From assembly GCA_052318935.1 (NCBI GenBank), contig JBQRKO010000003.1: a DNA stretch of 64,000 nucleotides. One strand, written 5' to 3'. Position numbers and translations under genes: made by a program. This DNA is from Niallia sp052318935 (GTDB lineage Bacteria > Bacillota > Bacilli > Bacillales > Cytobacillaceae). The notes beneath the pieces were generated by a model, which did no database searches, was not told where the DNA came from, and worked only from the letters and a program-made list of their open reading frames with translations. This document shows positions 1 through 7,327 of the stretch, in pieces. Within the stretch, counting starts at the first letter, position 1. Every line of letters starts with the position of its first letter.

Positions 1-885
1 TTGCCCTCCGTTTACATGAATCGTTTGCCCGGTTATATAAGAACCATCGTCTGATGCTAAAAGCACATAAACGGGTGCAAGCTCATATGGTTGACCGCCT
101 CGTTTCATCGGTACGTCTGTGCCAAAATGCTTGATGCTTTCAGGTGGCTGAGTCGCAGGCTGCAATGGTGTCCAAATAGGGCCTGGAGCTACTGCATTCA
201 CGCGAATTCCTCTATCGACCACATTATTTGCCAACGCTCTAGTAAAGCTGACAATCGCTCCTTTTGTAGCGGAATAATCGATTAAATTGTCCCGCCCAAT
301 ATACGCATTCACCGATGTCGTACTGACAATGCTGCTTCCATTTGACATATGAGGAAGTGCTATTTTTGTTAGATGAAAAAAAGACATAATATTCGTATCA
401 AATGTATTCTTTAATTGTTCGTCCGATATATCTTCCAAATTATTTTGGACGAATTGAACGCCTATATTATTGATTAAAACATCTATTTTGCCGAAAAGAT
501 GAACTGTCGTTTCCACCACATATTGACAATGTTCTTTTTTTCTTAAATCACCTGGTATTAAAACACAAGGTCTCCCTAACTTCTCTACAGCAGCTTTTGT
601 TTCCTTCGCATCTTTATGCTCATCAAAATAAGCAATAACGATCGTGGCGCCTTCTTTCGCAAAGGCAACTGCAACAGCTCTGCCAATTCCGCTGTCTCCA
701 CCACTTATAACAGCTACCCTATCTTTTAACTTTCCTGTTCCTTTATAGTTTGGGTTATCATAGATCGGACGAGGAACCATCAAATATTCCAACCCTGGCT
801 GATGATACTGCTGCTGAGCCGGAAAAGTAATTGGCACTTCTTCACATATTTTTTCCGATCCGATATAAGGATACTTTGGGTTCAT
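1..885 (-). CDS. SDR-family oxidoreductase, YdaD/YhdF-like (3' end outside window)
   Basis: Short-chain dehydrogenase/reductase of the long Bacillus subgroup that includes general stress proteins YdaD and YhdF; a cytosolic NAD(P)-dependent enzyme whose substrate cannot be read from sequence. An N-terminal extension of about 50 residues precedes the Rossmann fold. The nucleotide-binding glycines are in SGGDSGIG (residues 61-68), the NNIG segment is present, and the catalytic YSATK motif has Tyr204 and Lys208. The ATG at 885-883 follows AGGGAGGAG at good spacing. The frame is open to base 1, so the protein is truncated by the window edge after 295 codons. It is transcribed leftward, and the region to its right carries a repeat. 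Family assignment is secure; physiological role is inferred. Confidence 0.9.
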   Translation of the reverse strand, partial: MNPKYPYIGSEKICEEVPITFPAQQQYHQPGLEYLMVPRPIYDNPNYKGTGKLKDRVAVISGGDSGIGRAVAVAFAKEGATIVIAYFDEHKDAKETKAAVEKLGRPCVLIPGDLRKKEHCQYVVETTVHLFGKIDVLINNIGVQFVQNNLEDISDEQLKNTFDTNIMSFFHLTKIALPHMSNGSSIVSTTSVNAYIGRDNLIDYSATKGAIVSFTRALANNVVDRGIRVNAVAPGPIWTPLQPATQPPESIKHFGTDVPMKRGGQPYELAPVYVLLASDDGSYITGQTIHVNGGQ

Positions 886-989
886 CCTTGTCTCCTCCCT
901 CTTCATAAATACTGAAATCAGTATATTCAATAACATGAAATGGGTGAAAGAACTACATCAAATGATTAAGGAAAAGCAGTGATAAACAA

Positions 990-1197
990 AGGCTGTTTTC
1001 TCAAAGTTTGTTATTTTTTAAGTAAAAAATAGGAGAATAAGTACTCAGCAGACTGAATACACGTAGACTCCTGTGGGAATGCGAGAAAGACGAGACTTAA
1101 GCAGAGCGAATGCGACGAGGAGGCTCGACGCTCGCTAAACGGACGAAGTGTATTTAGGCTGCCCGTTTAAAAGCAACAATCTATACGAAAACAGCCT
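990..1197. repeat. MITE-like intergenic repeat with 11-bp terminal inverted repeats
   Basis: The element is 208 bp, bounded by AGGCTGTTTTC (990-1000) and its exact reverse complement GAAAACAGCCT (1187-1197). AAACAA occurs directly outside both ends (984-989 and 1198-1203), which resembles a target-site duplication. The interior has the Bacillaceae-type repeat core (ACTCCTGTGGGAA, GAGGAGGCTCG). It matches 21650-21836 in reverse orientation over most of its length. No ORF of substance lies inside. The whole gap 886-1245 holds only this element and the terminator of the next gene. Confidence 0.8.
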
Positions 1198-1201
1198 AAA
1201 C

Positions 1202-1240
1202 AAAAAAAAGGTCCCTATTAGTAAATAAGGACCTATTTTT
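1202..1240 (-). terminator. Rho-independent terminator of the Mop gene
   Basis: AGGTCCCTATT (1209-1219) pairs with AATAAGGACCT (1224-1234) with one mismatch. On the minus strand the stem is followed by a run of eight T, six bases after the Mop stop codon. Confidence 0.85.
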
Positions 1241-1245
1241 CTTCA

Positions 1246-1452
1246 CTATGCCATTAATAGCACATTAGAAGCTTTAATTAATGTTGTTACAGATGAACCT
1301 TCTGTTAATCCTAGTTCTTTTACAGCGTCCATTGAAATAATAGACGTAATAACTTTGCCTTCTCCTAAATCTACATCTACTTTTGCGTTAACCGCACCTT
1401 CTGTTACTGATAATACTTTTCCTTCTAATTGGTTTCTTGCACTAATTTTCAT
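1246..1452 (-). CDS. Molybdopterin/molybdate-binding TOBE protein (Mop family)
   Basis: A 68-residue single TOBE domain of the Mop (molbindin) family. Such proteins bind molybdate or tungstate as oligomers in the cytosol and buffer molybdenum for cofactor synthesis. The characteristic opening MKISARNQLEGKV, followed by GAVNAKVDVDL and the late SSVTTLIKASNV segment, covers the whole length. The ATG follows GGGGGAATTCAAA on the minus strand. It is divergent from the Fnr-box-controlled RIC gene, which fits an anaerobic or nitrate-respiration setting, although no molybdoenzyme gene is in the window. It ends in its own terminator, so it appears monocistronic. Confidence 0.9.
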   Translation of the reverse strand: MKISARNQLEGKVLSVTEGAVNAKVDVDLGEGKVITSIISMDAVKELGLTEGSSVTTLIKASNVLLMA

Positions 1453-1629
1453 TTTGAATTCCCCCTATTAATATATATTTACAAGTTTAGTATATATTAT
1501 ATTTTTCTGAATTTTCTATTAAATTATGACAATTTAGTGAACGTTTCTACAAATTATGTGAAATTTAGAGGAATTCTACTAAAAAATTCAACATTTTTAC
1601 ATTTTTGAATAATCAGAAAAATGATGCAT

Positions 1630-1672
1630 TGTGATTTTTATCACTGCCTTATTCCAGAATGAACGTTATGAT
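1630..1672 (+). promoter_or_regulatory. Fnr-type operator and promoter of scdA
   Basis: TGTGA-N6-TCACT at 1630-1645 matches the Bacillus Fnr consensus exactly. TATGAT (1667-1672) is a good -10 box. With transcription starting near 1679 the operator centre falls at about -41.5, the class II activator position. There is no good -35 box, as expected for an activated promoter. Confidence 0.75.
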
Positions 1673-1709
1673 AAAAAGGTATGTAAAATAAATTTTTGGA
1701 GGGATAAGA

Positions 1710-2420
1710 ATGGAAGCTGTTTTTACAGGAAGTTCAATCATTCGTGATATTGTCACACAGTTGCCGAAAGCAACAGATATTTTAAAATCATACGAAATAA
1801 ATTACTGTTGTGGAGGCAACAGGCAACTGCAAGCAGCAATAACTGAAGCCAACCTTCCTGCCGATGAAATTATCACAAAACTAAATACATTGTACTATGT
1901 TACGAAATCATTAGCAGAAAAAAGCATCGATGACCAAACTGCTTCTAGTAAAGAATTAATTGACTATATTCGGATAAAACATCACGGCTATTTAAATGAT
2001 GAATTGCCACAATTAAGTCCATACTTAACGAAAATGTTACGAGCTCATGGAGCCAAAAACCCTCACATTTATTCACTTCATAAACTATTCCATGAAATCA
2101 GAATAGAATTAGAACAGCAAATGATTCGAGAAGATACTATCGATTTCCCGCTCCTTTTAGCATCTCAAAATGAAGAGTCAAACGATATGACAGTTCAGCT
2201 TCAAGAATCGATCGAAAAAGCAAAACAATCACATACTTTTGTTCGAAACCTTTTCCAAGAACTTCGAGAAGTAACAAACCAATATACACCACCGGAAGGT
2301 TCATGTGCAACACAACGAGTAGTAAATACACGATTAGAGGCTTTAGAATCAGAGGTTTTCCAACTATTTGATTTAGAAAACTCAGTTTTATTTCCTAAGA
2401 CATTGGAAAAAGCATTATAG
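1710..2420 (+). CDS. scdA: RIC/ScdA-family iron-sulfur cluster repair protein with degenerate di-iron site
   Basis: RIC proteins (YtfE, ScdA) restore iron-sulfur clusters damaged by nitric oxide or oxidants, using an N-terminal cysteine motif and a C-terminal hemerythrin-like di-iron domain in the cytosol. Here the N-terminal domain has NYCCGGN (Cys33, Cys34). The C-terminal domain keeps His92, His112, Glu141, His175 and Glu223. By my recalled alignment with S. aureus ScdA, the two positions that should be iron-ligating histidines are Gln137 (LEQQMIRED) and Leu219 (FQLFDLEN). Length (236 aa) is normal. The ATG follows GGAGGGATAAG. Upstream is an Fnr box, so oxygen limitation should induce it. 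The family is certain; full repair activity is doubtful. Confidence 0.88.
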   Translation: MEAVFTGSSIIRDIVTQLPKATDILKSYEINYCCGGNRQLQAAITEANLPADEIITKLNTLYYVTKSLAEKSIDDQTASSKELIDYIRIKHHGYLNDELPQLSPYLTKMLRAHGAKNPHIYSLHKLFHEIRIELEQQMIREDTIDFPLLLASQNEESNDMTVQLQESIEKAKQSHTFVRNLFQELREVTNQYTPPEGSCATQRVVNTRLEALESEVFQLFDLENSVLFPKTLEKAL

Positions 2421-2436
2421 AAAATTGTAAGCTAAT

Positions 2437-2485
2437 AAAGGAGTGTGTCCTAAAAGTTATACTTTTGGGACACACTCCTTTTTCC
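2437..2485 (+). terminator. Terminator of scdA
   Basis: AAGGAGTGTGTCC and GGACACACTCCTT form a 13-bp perfect stem around a loop of about 17 nt, followed by TTTTT. Confidence 0.92.
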
Positions 2486-2531
2486 TTTTGCATACCAATA
2501 ACTACTTTAACCAGAAATTACTTATCCAATT

Positions 2532-2563
2532 TTCATTTAATCTTCATTTAAACATGCTATACT
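2532..2563 (+). promoter_or_regulatory. Probable promoter of the permease pair with an 11-bp direct repeat
   Basis: TTCATTTAA occurs at 2532 and again at 2543, an 11-bp period, just before TATACT (2558-2563), a plausible -10 box. The period equals that of PhoP-binding repeats, but the hexamers (TTTAAT, TTTAAA) are weak matches. Only the repeat itself is seen; a regulator is conjecture. Confidence 0.4.
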
Positions 2564-2610
2564 TTGTTATCATTCTGTTTATTTAAACTTACTGACATTA
2601 GGAGATGTTT

Positions 2611-3477
2611 ATGAATACGCAGACATTGTTGCAAATGAATACTATATTTATCAGCATTATCATTGAGGCACTTCCATTTATCTTAATTGGCGTCATTGTA
2701 TCCGGCATTATTCAAATTTTTGTGTCGGAAGAATTGATTGCAAAAATTATGCCGAAAAATACTATTTTAGCCGTAATTGTTGCGTCCCTGCTAGGCAGTA
2801 TTATACCTGCATGTGAATGTGGTATTGTTCCCATTACAAGAAGATTAATTTTAAAAGGAGTTTCTTTGCCTGCTGCGATTGCTTTTATGATGACGGGGCC
2901 AATTATTAATCCTATCGTACTGTTTTCAACCTATATTGCCTTTGGAAACAGCTGGACCATGGTATTATATCGGGGAGGATTTGCTTTACTAGTTTCTATT
3001 ATTGTAGGACTTCTTTTAAAAATGATGATAAAAAGCTCTCCGTTAAAAAATAAAGAATCCCATCATACGCATTATCATTCTTTTAAAGACAGACTGGTCG
3101 CTATGCTTAAGCATTCTATTGATGAATTCTTTTCCGTAGGCAAATACTTGGTAATTGGTTCCTTTATCGCGGCGGCTGTGCAAACTTTTATTAAAACATC
3201 CACCCTTGTTTCGATTGGAAATGGACCTGTATCTTCTCATCTAGTCATGATGGGATTAGCATACGTGTTGAGTCTATGTTCCCAAGCGGATGCTTTTGTT
3301 GCTTCTAGTTTTAGAAGCAGCTTTTCAACTGGTTCCATCGTAGCCTTTTTAGTTTTTGGACCAATGTTAGACATCAAAAATACGTTCATGTTATTAAGTA
3401 CATTTAAAAGTAAATTTGTTTTGCTATTAACAGCGTGTATAACGATCACTGTTTTACTTTTAACCATCTTTTTATAA
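2611..3477 (+). CDS. Permease of the YraQ/ArsP_1 family (YcgR-like)
   Basis: A polytopic membrane protein (about 8 predicted helices, 288 aa) of the permease family once called DUF318/UPF0718, which includes B. subtilis YcgR. The family signature CECGIVPITRR, followed by a GPIINPIVL loop, lies in the first half. A hydrophilic His-containing cytosolic loop (SHHTHYHS) sits mid-protein. I chose ATG 2611 because GGAG ends six bases before it; the upstream ATG at 2605 abuts the Shine-Dalgarno sequence. It is followed after 7 nt by the YcgQ-like gene, the conserved partner. Members have been proposed to move metal or oxyanion substrates; the substrate here is unknown. Confidence 0.85.
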   Translation: MNTQTLLQMNTIFISIIIEALPFILIGVIVSGIIQIFVSEELIAKIMPKNTILAVIVASLLGSIIPACECGIVPITRRLILKGVSLPAAIAFMMTGPIINPIVLFSTYIAFGNSWTMVLYRGGFALLVSIIVGLLLKMMIKSSPLKNKESHHTHYHSFKDRLVAMLKHSIDEFFSVGKYLVIGSFIAAAVQTFIKTSTLVSIGNGPVSSHLVMMGLAYVLSLCSQADAFVASSFRSSFSTGSIVAFLVFGPMLDIKNTFMLLSTFKSKFVLLLTACITITVLLLTIFL

Positions 3478-3490
3478 AGGGGGCTTGTTT

Positions 3491-4333
3491 ATGTTTCGTA
3501 TATTTGTCCTTATCGGATTCACTTATTTATTTTTCCACCTTCATGCTTCTGGCAATATATCAAAATATATAAATATGAAATATGCCTATATTTCAGAGTC
3601 AGCTATTTATATTTGTATCTTTTTCACCTTAATCTGTATTTACTTTTATATAAAACGGGACAATTCTGCTCATGAAGATTGCAGTGATCATTGTGGCCAT
3701 GATCATGCGAAAGAGGAAAACACATGGTGGAAAAGAGGCTTTACATTTTTAGTTTTATTAACACCGGTTATTACAGGTCTTTTTTTGCCTGTTGCTACAT
3801 TAGATTCTAATATTGTCGCTAAAAAAGGGCTGACTTTCCCAGTGTACGCGGAAGGAGATGAATATAGCCAGCATCAGTTTCTCCAGCCAGATACAAGTGG
3901 ATATTATGGAAAAGAAGGGTATAGAGAATTGATGGATACCGGGCTTAAAAAGCTTAACAACAAAGACACGATTACTTTAAACGAACAAAATTTCTTAAAT
4001 GATTTAGAGACAATCTATAACTATCCAGGCCAATTTATCGATAAGCAAGTAACCATCACAGGATTTTCTTATCGCGAAAAAGAGTTAGATGCAAATCAAG
4101 CCTTTTTGCTGCGATTCGGCATTATCCATTGTATTGCGGACTCAGGTGTTTACGGTATGCTATTGGATCTTCCTGATGAGTTGAAAACAAAAAATGATGA
4201 ATGGTTAGAAGTATCAGGGAAGTTGGAAACCATCTACTATCAACCTTTCAAAAAAACAATTCCCGTTCTAAAAGTAACCACATGGAAAAAAGTTGCACAG
4301 CCGGAAGATCCTTATGTGTATAGACGAAATTAA
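3491..4333 (+). CDS. TIGR03943-family membrane protein (YcgQ-like)
   Basis: A 280-residue protein of the TIGR03943/DUF1980 family, the usual partner of YcgR-type permeases. It has two or three N-terminal membrane helices, a short cytosolic loop very rich in His, Cys and Asp (HEDCSDHCGHDH, a plausible metal-binding patch), another helix, then an extracytoplasmic domain. That domain has an OB-fold-like segment beginning near YPGQFIDKQVTITGF and a Cys after FGIIH. ATG 3491 is preferred over TTG 3485 because AAAGGGGGC lies at proper spacing. It is cotranscribed with the permease and ends at a shared terminator. In some Bacilli this pair occurs in zinc-starvation contexts; no Zur box is visible here. 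Molecular function is unknown. Confidence 0.82.
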   Translation: MFRIFVLIGFTYLFFHLHASGNISKYINMKYAYISESAIYICIFFTLICIYFYIKRDNSAHEDCSDHCGHDHAKEENTWWKRGFTFLVLLTPVITGLFLPVATLDSNIVAKKGLTFPVYAEGDEYSQHQFLQPDTSGYYGKEGYRELMDTGLKKLNNKDTITLNEQNFLNDLETIYNYPGQFIDKQVTITGFSYREKELDANQAFLLRFGIIHCIADSGVYGMLLDLPDELKTKNDEWLEVSGKLETIYYQPFKKTIPVLKVTTWKKVAQPEDPYVYRRN

Positions 4334-4351
4334 ATATTATTCTATTAAAAT

Positions 4352-4387
4352 AGCAAAAGCCTTTCAGAGAGATGAAAGGCTTTTGCT
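4352..4387. terminator. Bidirectional terminator between ycgQ-like gene and phoA
   Basis: A 15-bp perfect stem, AGCAAAAGCCTTTCA with TGAAAGGCTTTTGCT, lies between convergent genes. The T-rich tail is on the minus-strand side, so it mainly serves the phosphatase gene. Confidence 0.82.
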
Positions 4388-4401
4388 GCTGAAAAAATAT
4401 C

Positions 4402-6054
4402 TTATTTACCTTTTTTCACGATGTCTTGCGCTTGTTTTGACACAAAGAATCGACCGTTTTTATCTTGTACAACGACGCTCTTCATTTGAATTTGTTTTCC
4501 ATTTACAATCGCAATGTTTTTATTCACTGGGAATTTAACGGTGCGTTTGTTTGTTTTGACAACAAGTACTGGATTATTTTGGTCTTTAGAATCAACTGTT
4601 ACTTTAGCGTTTTTAAATGCTTTATCTGCTTGAATAAATAGTTGATTTGTTAACTTGTTTAAATCAAAGTTCATTGATTTTGCCATATGTTTTGCAATAT
4701 CAGTGTTGTCAAAGTGACCAACTGGACGTTTAACGCCATAAGAATATAGGAACATATCTTCACCAGTATGTCCGCCTGTTGTAAATCCAAGGTTTGCACG
4801 ATTTGCTAACAATTTAGGTAATGTAGCACCAATTGCCTTTTTATCTTGGGCTGCATCTAACTGTGCTTTTTCATCAGCAGTTAAGTTATCTAACCCATAT
4901 AAAGCAGCTGCTTCTTCTTTATTAGATAAATCCTCATTTAAAGAAGCTAAAACACCTTCCATCGTCATTTTCGCTTTTTTCAATGGATTGATATAAGCGG
5001 ATACAGGCGTTGTATCATAACCTTTTGTTGTGTTGGCGTTTCCGATGGAAAGACCGCTATTACCGTGGTCTGATACAGCAATAACCATCGTGTTGCCATC
5101 TTTTTTCGCAAATTCAACTGCTTTTCCAACCGCTTCGTCAAATGCTAAAACTTCACTTAGCATGCCTATAGGCTCATTTCCATGTGCAGACCAGTCAGGC
5201 TTGCTTCCTTCGACAAATAAGAAGAATCCATCTTTATCTTTTGATAATGTTTTAATCGCTTTATCCGTCATTTGAGATAATGTTGGCTGTTCTGGCTTTG
5301 TTTGTTTGCGATCCATATCATTTGCTAAATCACGATCAGCGAAAGCACCCCAAATTTTTCTTGATTTTGATTTCATTAACTCATCTTTTGTTTCAACGAA
5401 GTCATAACCTTTTTTGTTGATTACTTTCACAAGATCTTCGCCATCTTTGCGGCTCTTTTCTCCCTCACCTGGTAAAAGAGATTGTTTTCCTCCACCTAAC
5501 ACGACGTCAATATTTTGATAAACTTGCTGTTCACCAAGCACTTCAAAGTTGCCGCGATCATAATGGTGAGCAGAAAATCCAGCTGGTGTTGCGTGCTGAA
5601 TCTCAGATGTAGCGATAATACCTGTTGCACGACCAGTTAATTTCGCCCCTTCAAGAACATTTGCTACTGGGCTATATTGTTTATTTTTAGATACAGGTTT
5701 CACACCTGGTGTGTTGACTAAAGATGGTAATACACCGATATACCCTGAGTTTGATTTGTTGCCAGTTGCTAATGCTGTTGCTGCTGGAGCTGAATCGGTA
5801 ATTGCTGATTCTGCTGAATAAGCACGTACTCCACCTGCCATTAATTTATCCATATGTAGCGGTTTGCCCTTATACCAACGAGCTAACGTTGTCGCACTAG
5901 AGCTTGTCCCATCCATCACCATCATAATAACGTTTTTTGGCTCTTTCGGCATTTTCTTTGACGCTTTCGCTTCTGCTTCTAATCCATTTCCAAATCCAAA
6001 TGATCCGAGCGCTACTGCACCTGCTAGCGTAACACCTAATAATTTCTTTTTCAT
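4402..6054 (-). CDS. phoA: Secreted alkaline phosphatase (PhoA family)
   Basis: Hydrolyses phosphomonoesters outside the membrane to release phosphate. A Sec signal peptide covers residues 1-31 (cleavage after EAEAKA). Metal-binding Asp48 is in VMDGTSS, and the nucleophile is Ser88 in ITDSAPAAT. HATPA, VEGSKPDWSAH, VSDHG and the late GGHTGED supply the other metal ligands. As in other Bacillus enzymes, the positions equal to E. coli Asp153 and Lys328 are His and Trp. After the phosphatase fold there is a C-terminal extension of about 70 residues with an INGKQIQM-like strand pattern resembling copper-amine-oxidase N-terminal repeats found in cell-wall proteins. A Pho box lies upstream, so phosphate starvation should induce it. 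It is monocistronic. Confidence 0.93.
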   Translation of the reverse strand: MKKKLLGVTLAGAVALGSFGFGNGLEAEAKASKKMPKEPKNVIMMVMDGTSSSATTLARWYKGKPLHMDKLMAGGVRAYSAESAITDSAPAATALATGNKSNSGYIGVLPSLVNTPGVKPVSKNKQYSPVANVLEGAKLTGRATGIIATSEIQHATPAGFSAHHYDRGNFEVLGEQQVYQNIDVVLGGGKQSLLPGEGEKSRKDGEDLVKVINKKGYDFVETKDELMKSKSRKIWGAFADRDLANDMDRKQTKPEQPTLSQMTDKAIKTLSKDKDGFFLFVEGSKPDWSAHGNEPIGMLSEVLAFDEAVGKAVEFAKKDGNTMVIAVSDHGNSGLSIGNANTTKGYDTTPVSAYINPLKKAKMTMEGVLASLNEDLSNKEEAAALYGLDNLTADEKAQLDAAQDKKAIGATLPKLLANRANLGFTTGGHTGEDMFLYSYGVKRPVGHFDNTDIAKHMAKSMNFDLNKLTNQLFIQADKAFKNAKVTVDSKDQNNPVLVVKTNKRTVKFPVNKNIAIVNGKQIQMKSVVVQDKNGRFFVSKQAQDIVKKGK

Positions 6055-6110
6055 GACCTTATAAGATCTCCCTTCGCATTCAATTTCACCTATACAAAGG
6101 TAACATATGG

Positions 6111-6160
6111 TTGTAAATCATTTTTTAATTCTTTGTATAAAATATGTAAAAATATGTGAA
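6111..6160 (-). promoter_or_regulatory. Pho box upstream of phoA
   Basis: Read on the minus strand, TTCACA (6160-6155), TTACAT (6149-6144) and ATACAA (6138-6133) are spaced exactly 11 bp apart, with a further TTACAA at 6116-6111 in phase. This is the arrangement of Bacillus PhoP sites (TT[ACT]ACA repeats with 5-bp spacers). Confidence 0.75.
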
Positions 6161-6214
6161 GTTGTCTTCATATTTCCATTATATGAATAATAAGGTATTG
6201 AAGGTTTTCCTGAG

Positions 6215-7114
6215 CTAAGTAAACGATGGCAATTCATGTACTTTGTCCCAAACCAACTGAATCATTTCACAAAATGATTTAAGTGTTTGGAGCTGTGAAT
6301 TTTCCTGAAGTGCAATCAGTGATGTTTTTACCATTACCTTTTCTTCAAATAAACGTAGAGCTGCCAGTTTGCCTGTTTCCAGTTCCCTTTTCACATAATT
6401 GCTGGACATCACACCAATCCCTTTTTGATGAATGATTCCTTGTTTGATTGCTTTTTCACTTTCCACAAGAATCGTTTGGCTTGGTTTAAAGGGAAGTTTG
6501 TTCATATAGATATCCATCATTTTTTGGAATTCACCATCTGCTCTAAATCTCATAAATGGGAGCTCTGCCAGCAGGCGATCAACTGAGTATTTTTCATACA
6601 GTGCTTTGCTGACTACTAGCAACAGTTCTTCTTCCTCCAGAACTGTGCTGGATATGGCATTATCTTGAAACTCTCCAGCAATAATCCCGACATCATACTG
6701 TTTATTTAAGACGCCTTTAATAACCTTGCTTGTTTGCCTTGATAATATCTCTATATTAACACTTGGATGATTTTTAATGTATTCCGTCGTAATGGGAAGC
6801 AAATAGTTCGTACAATAAACTTCCGCTGCAGCAATTGTAAGTTTCCCCTTCGGTTCAGAAAGTGCAGCAAATCCCTGTTCTATTTTTTGAACAGTAAGTA
6901 AAAGCTCGTTAGTATAATTTTGCAACATTTCCCCAGCAGGTGTAAGTTTTAACTTTTTGTTGATACGGAGAAATAAAGGTTGACCTAACTCTTGCTCTAA
7001 CGCCTGAATTTGCGAGCTAACAGTTGGCTGTGTGAAATTTAATATTTCTGCAGCTCTTGTAAAATTTAAATGTTCTGCTGCAATAGCAAATGTCTTTAAT
7101 TGACGTATTTCCAC
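6215..7114 (-). CDS. LysR-family transcriptional regulator
   Basis: A 299-residue LysR-type regulator: N-terminal winged helix-turn-helix (residues 1-60, with NFTRAAEILNFTQPTVSSQI) and a two-lobe effector domain from about residue 90. The start is GTG at 7114, after AAAGGGTGA. It is divergent from the amidinohydrolase gene at 7328 across about 210 nt, the usual layout for a LysR regulator and its target. The intergenic region is AT-rich, and I could not single out one LysR box. The effector is unknown; an arginine-type compound is a guess from the neighbour. Confidence 0.9.
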   Translation of the reverse strand: MEIRQLKTFAIAAEHLNFTRAAEILNFTQPTVSSQIQALEQELGQPLFLRINKKLKLTPAGEMLQNYTNELLLTVQKIEQGFAALSEPKGKLTIAAAEVYCTNYLLPITTEYIKNHPSVNIEILSRQTSKVIKGVLNKQYDVGIIAGEFQDNAISSTVLEEEELLLVVSKALYEKYSVDRLLAELPFMRFRADGEFQKMMDIYMNKLPFKPSQTILVESEKAIKQGIIHQKGIGVMSSNYVKRELETGKLAALRLFEEKVMVKTSLIALQENSQLQTLKSFCEMIQLVWDKVHELPSFT

Positions 7115-7327
7115 ACTTTTTCACCCTTTTATATTATTTAACTTATAACTAATTAATTCTATAGAAAAATATATACTATTTCAATAACCTTGTAAGAAAA
7201 TCTAACATCAAAAACACATATGAATATGATTAAAACTTTGAATTTTTAAATAATTAAGATTGATGTTACATTACCTGTATAAGATTTGGGATAAAAATAA
7301 ATGAAAAATACTATAAAAGGAGTCAAT

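Noticed and set aside
91..285. 64-codon ORF on the plus strand
   Set aside because: Antisense to the SDR gene, whose catalytic motifs are intact in the other strand.
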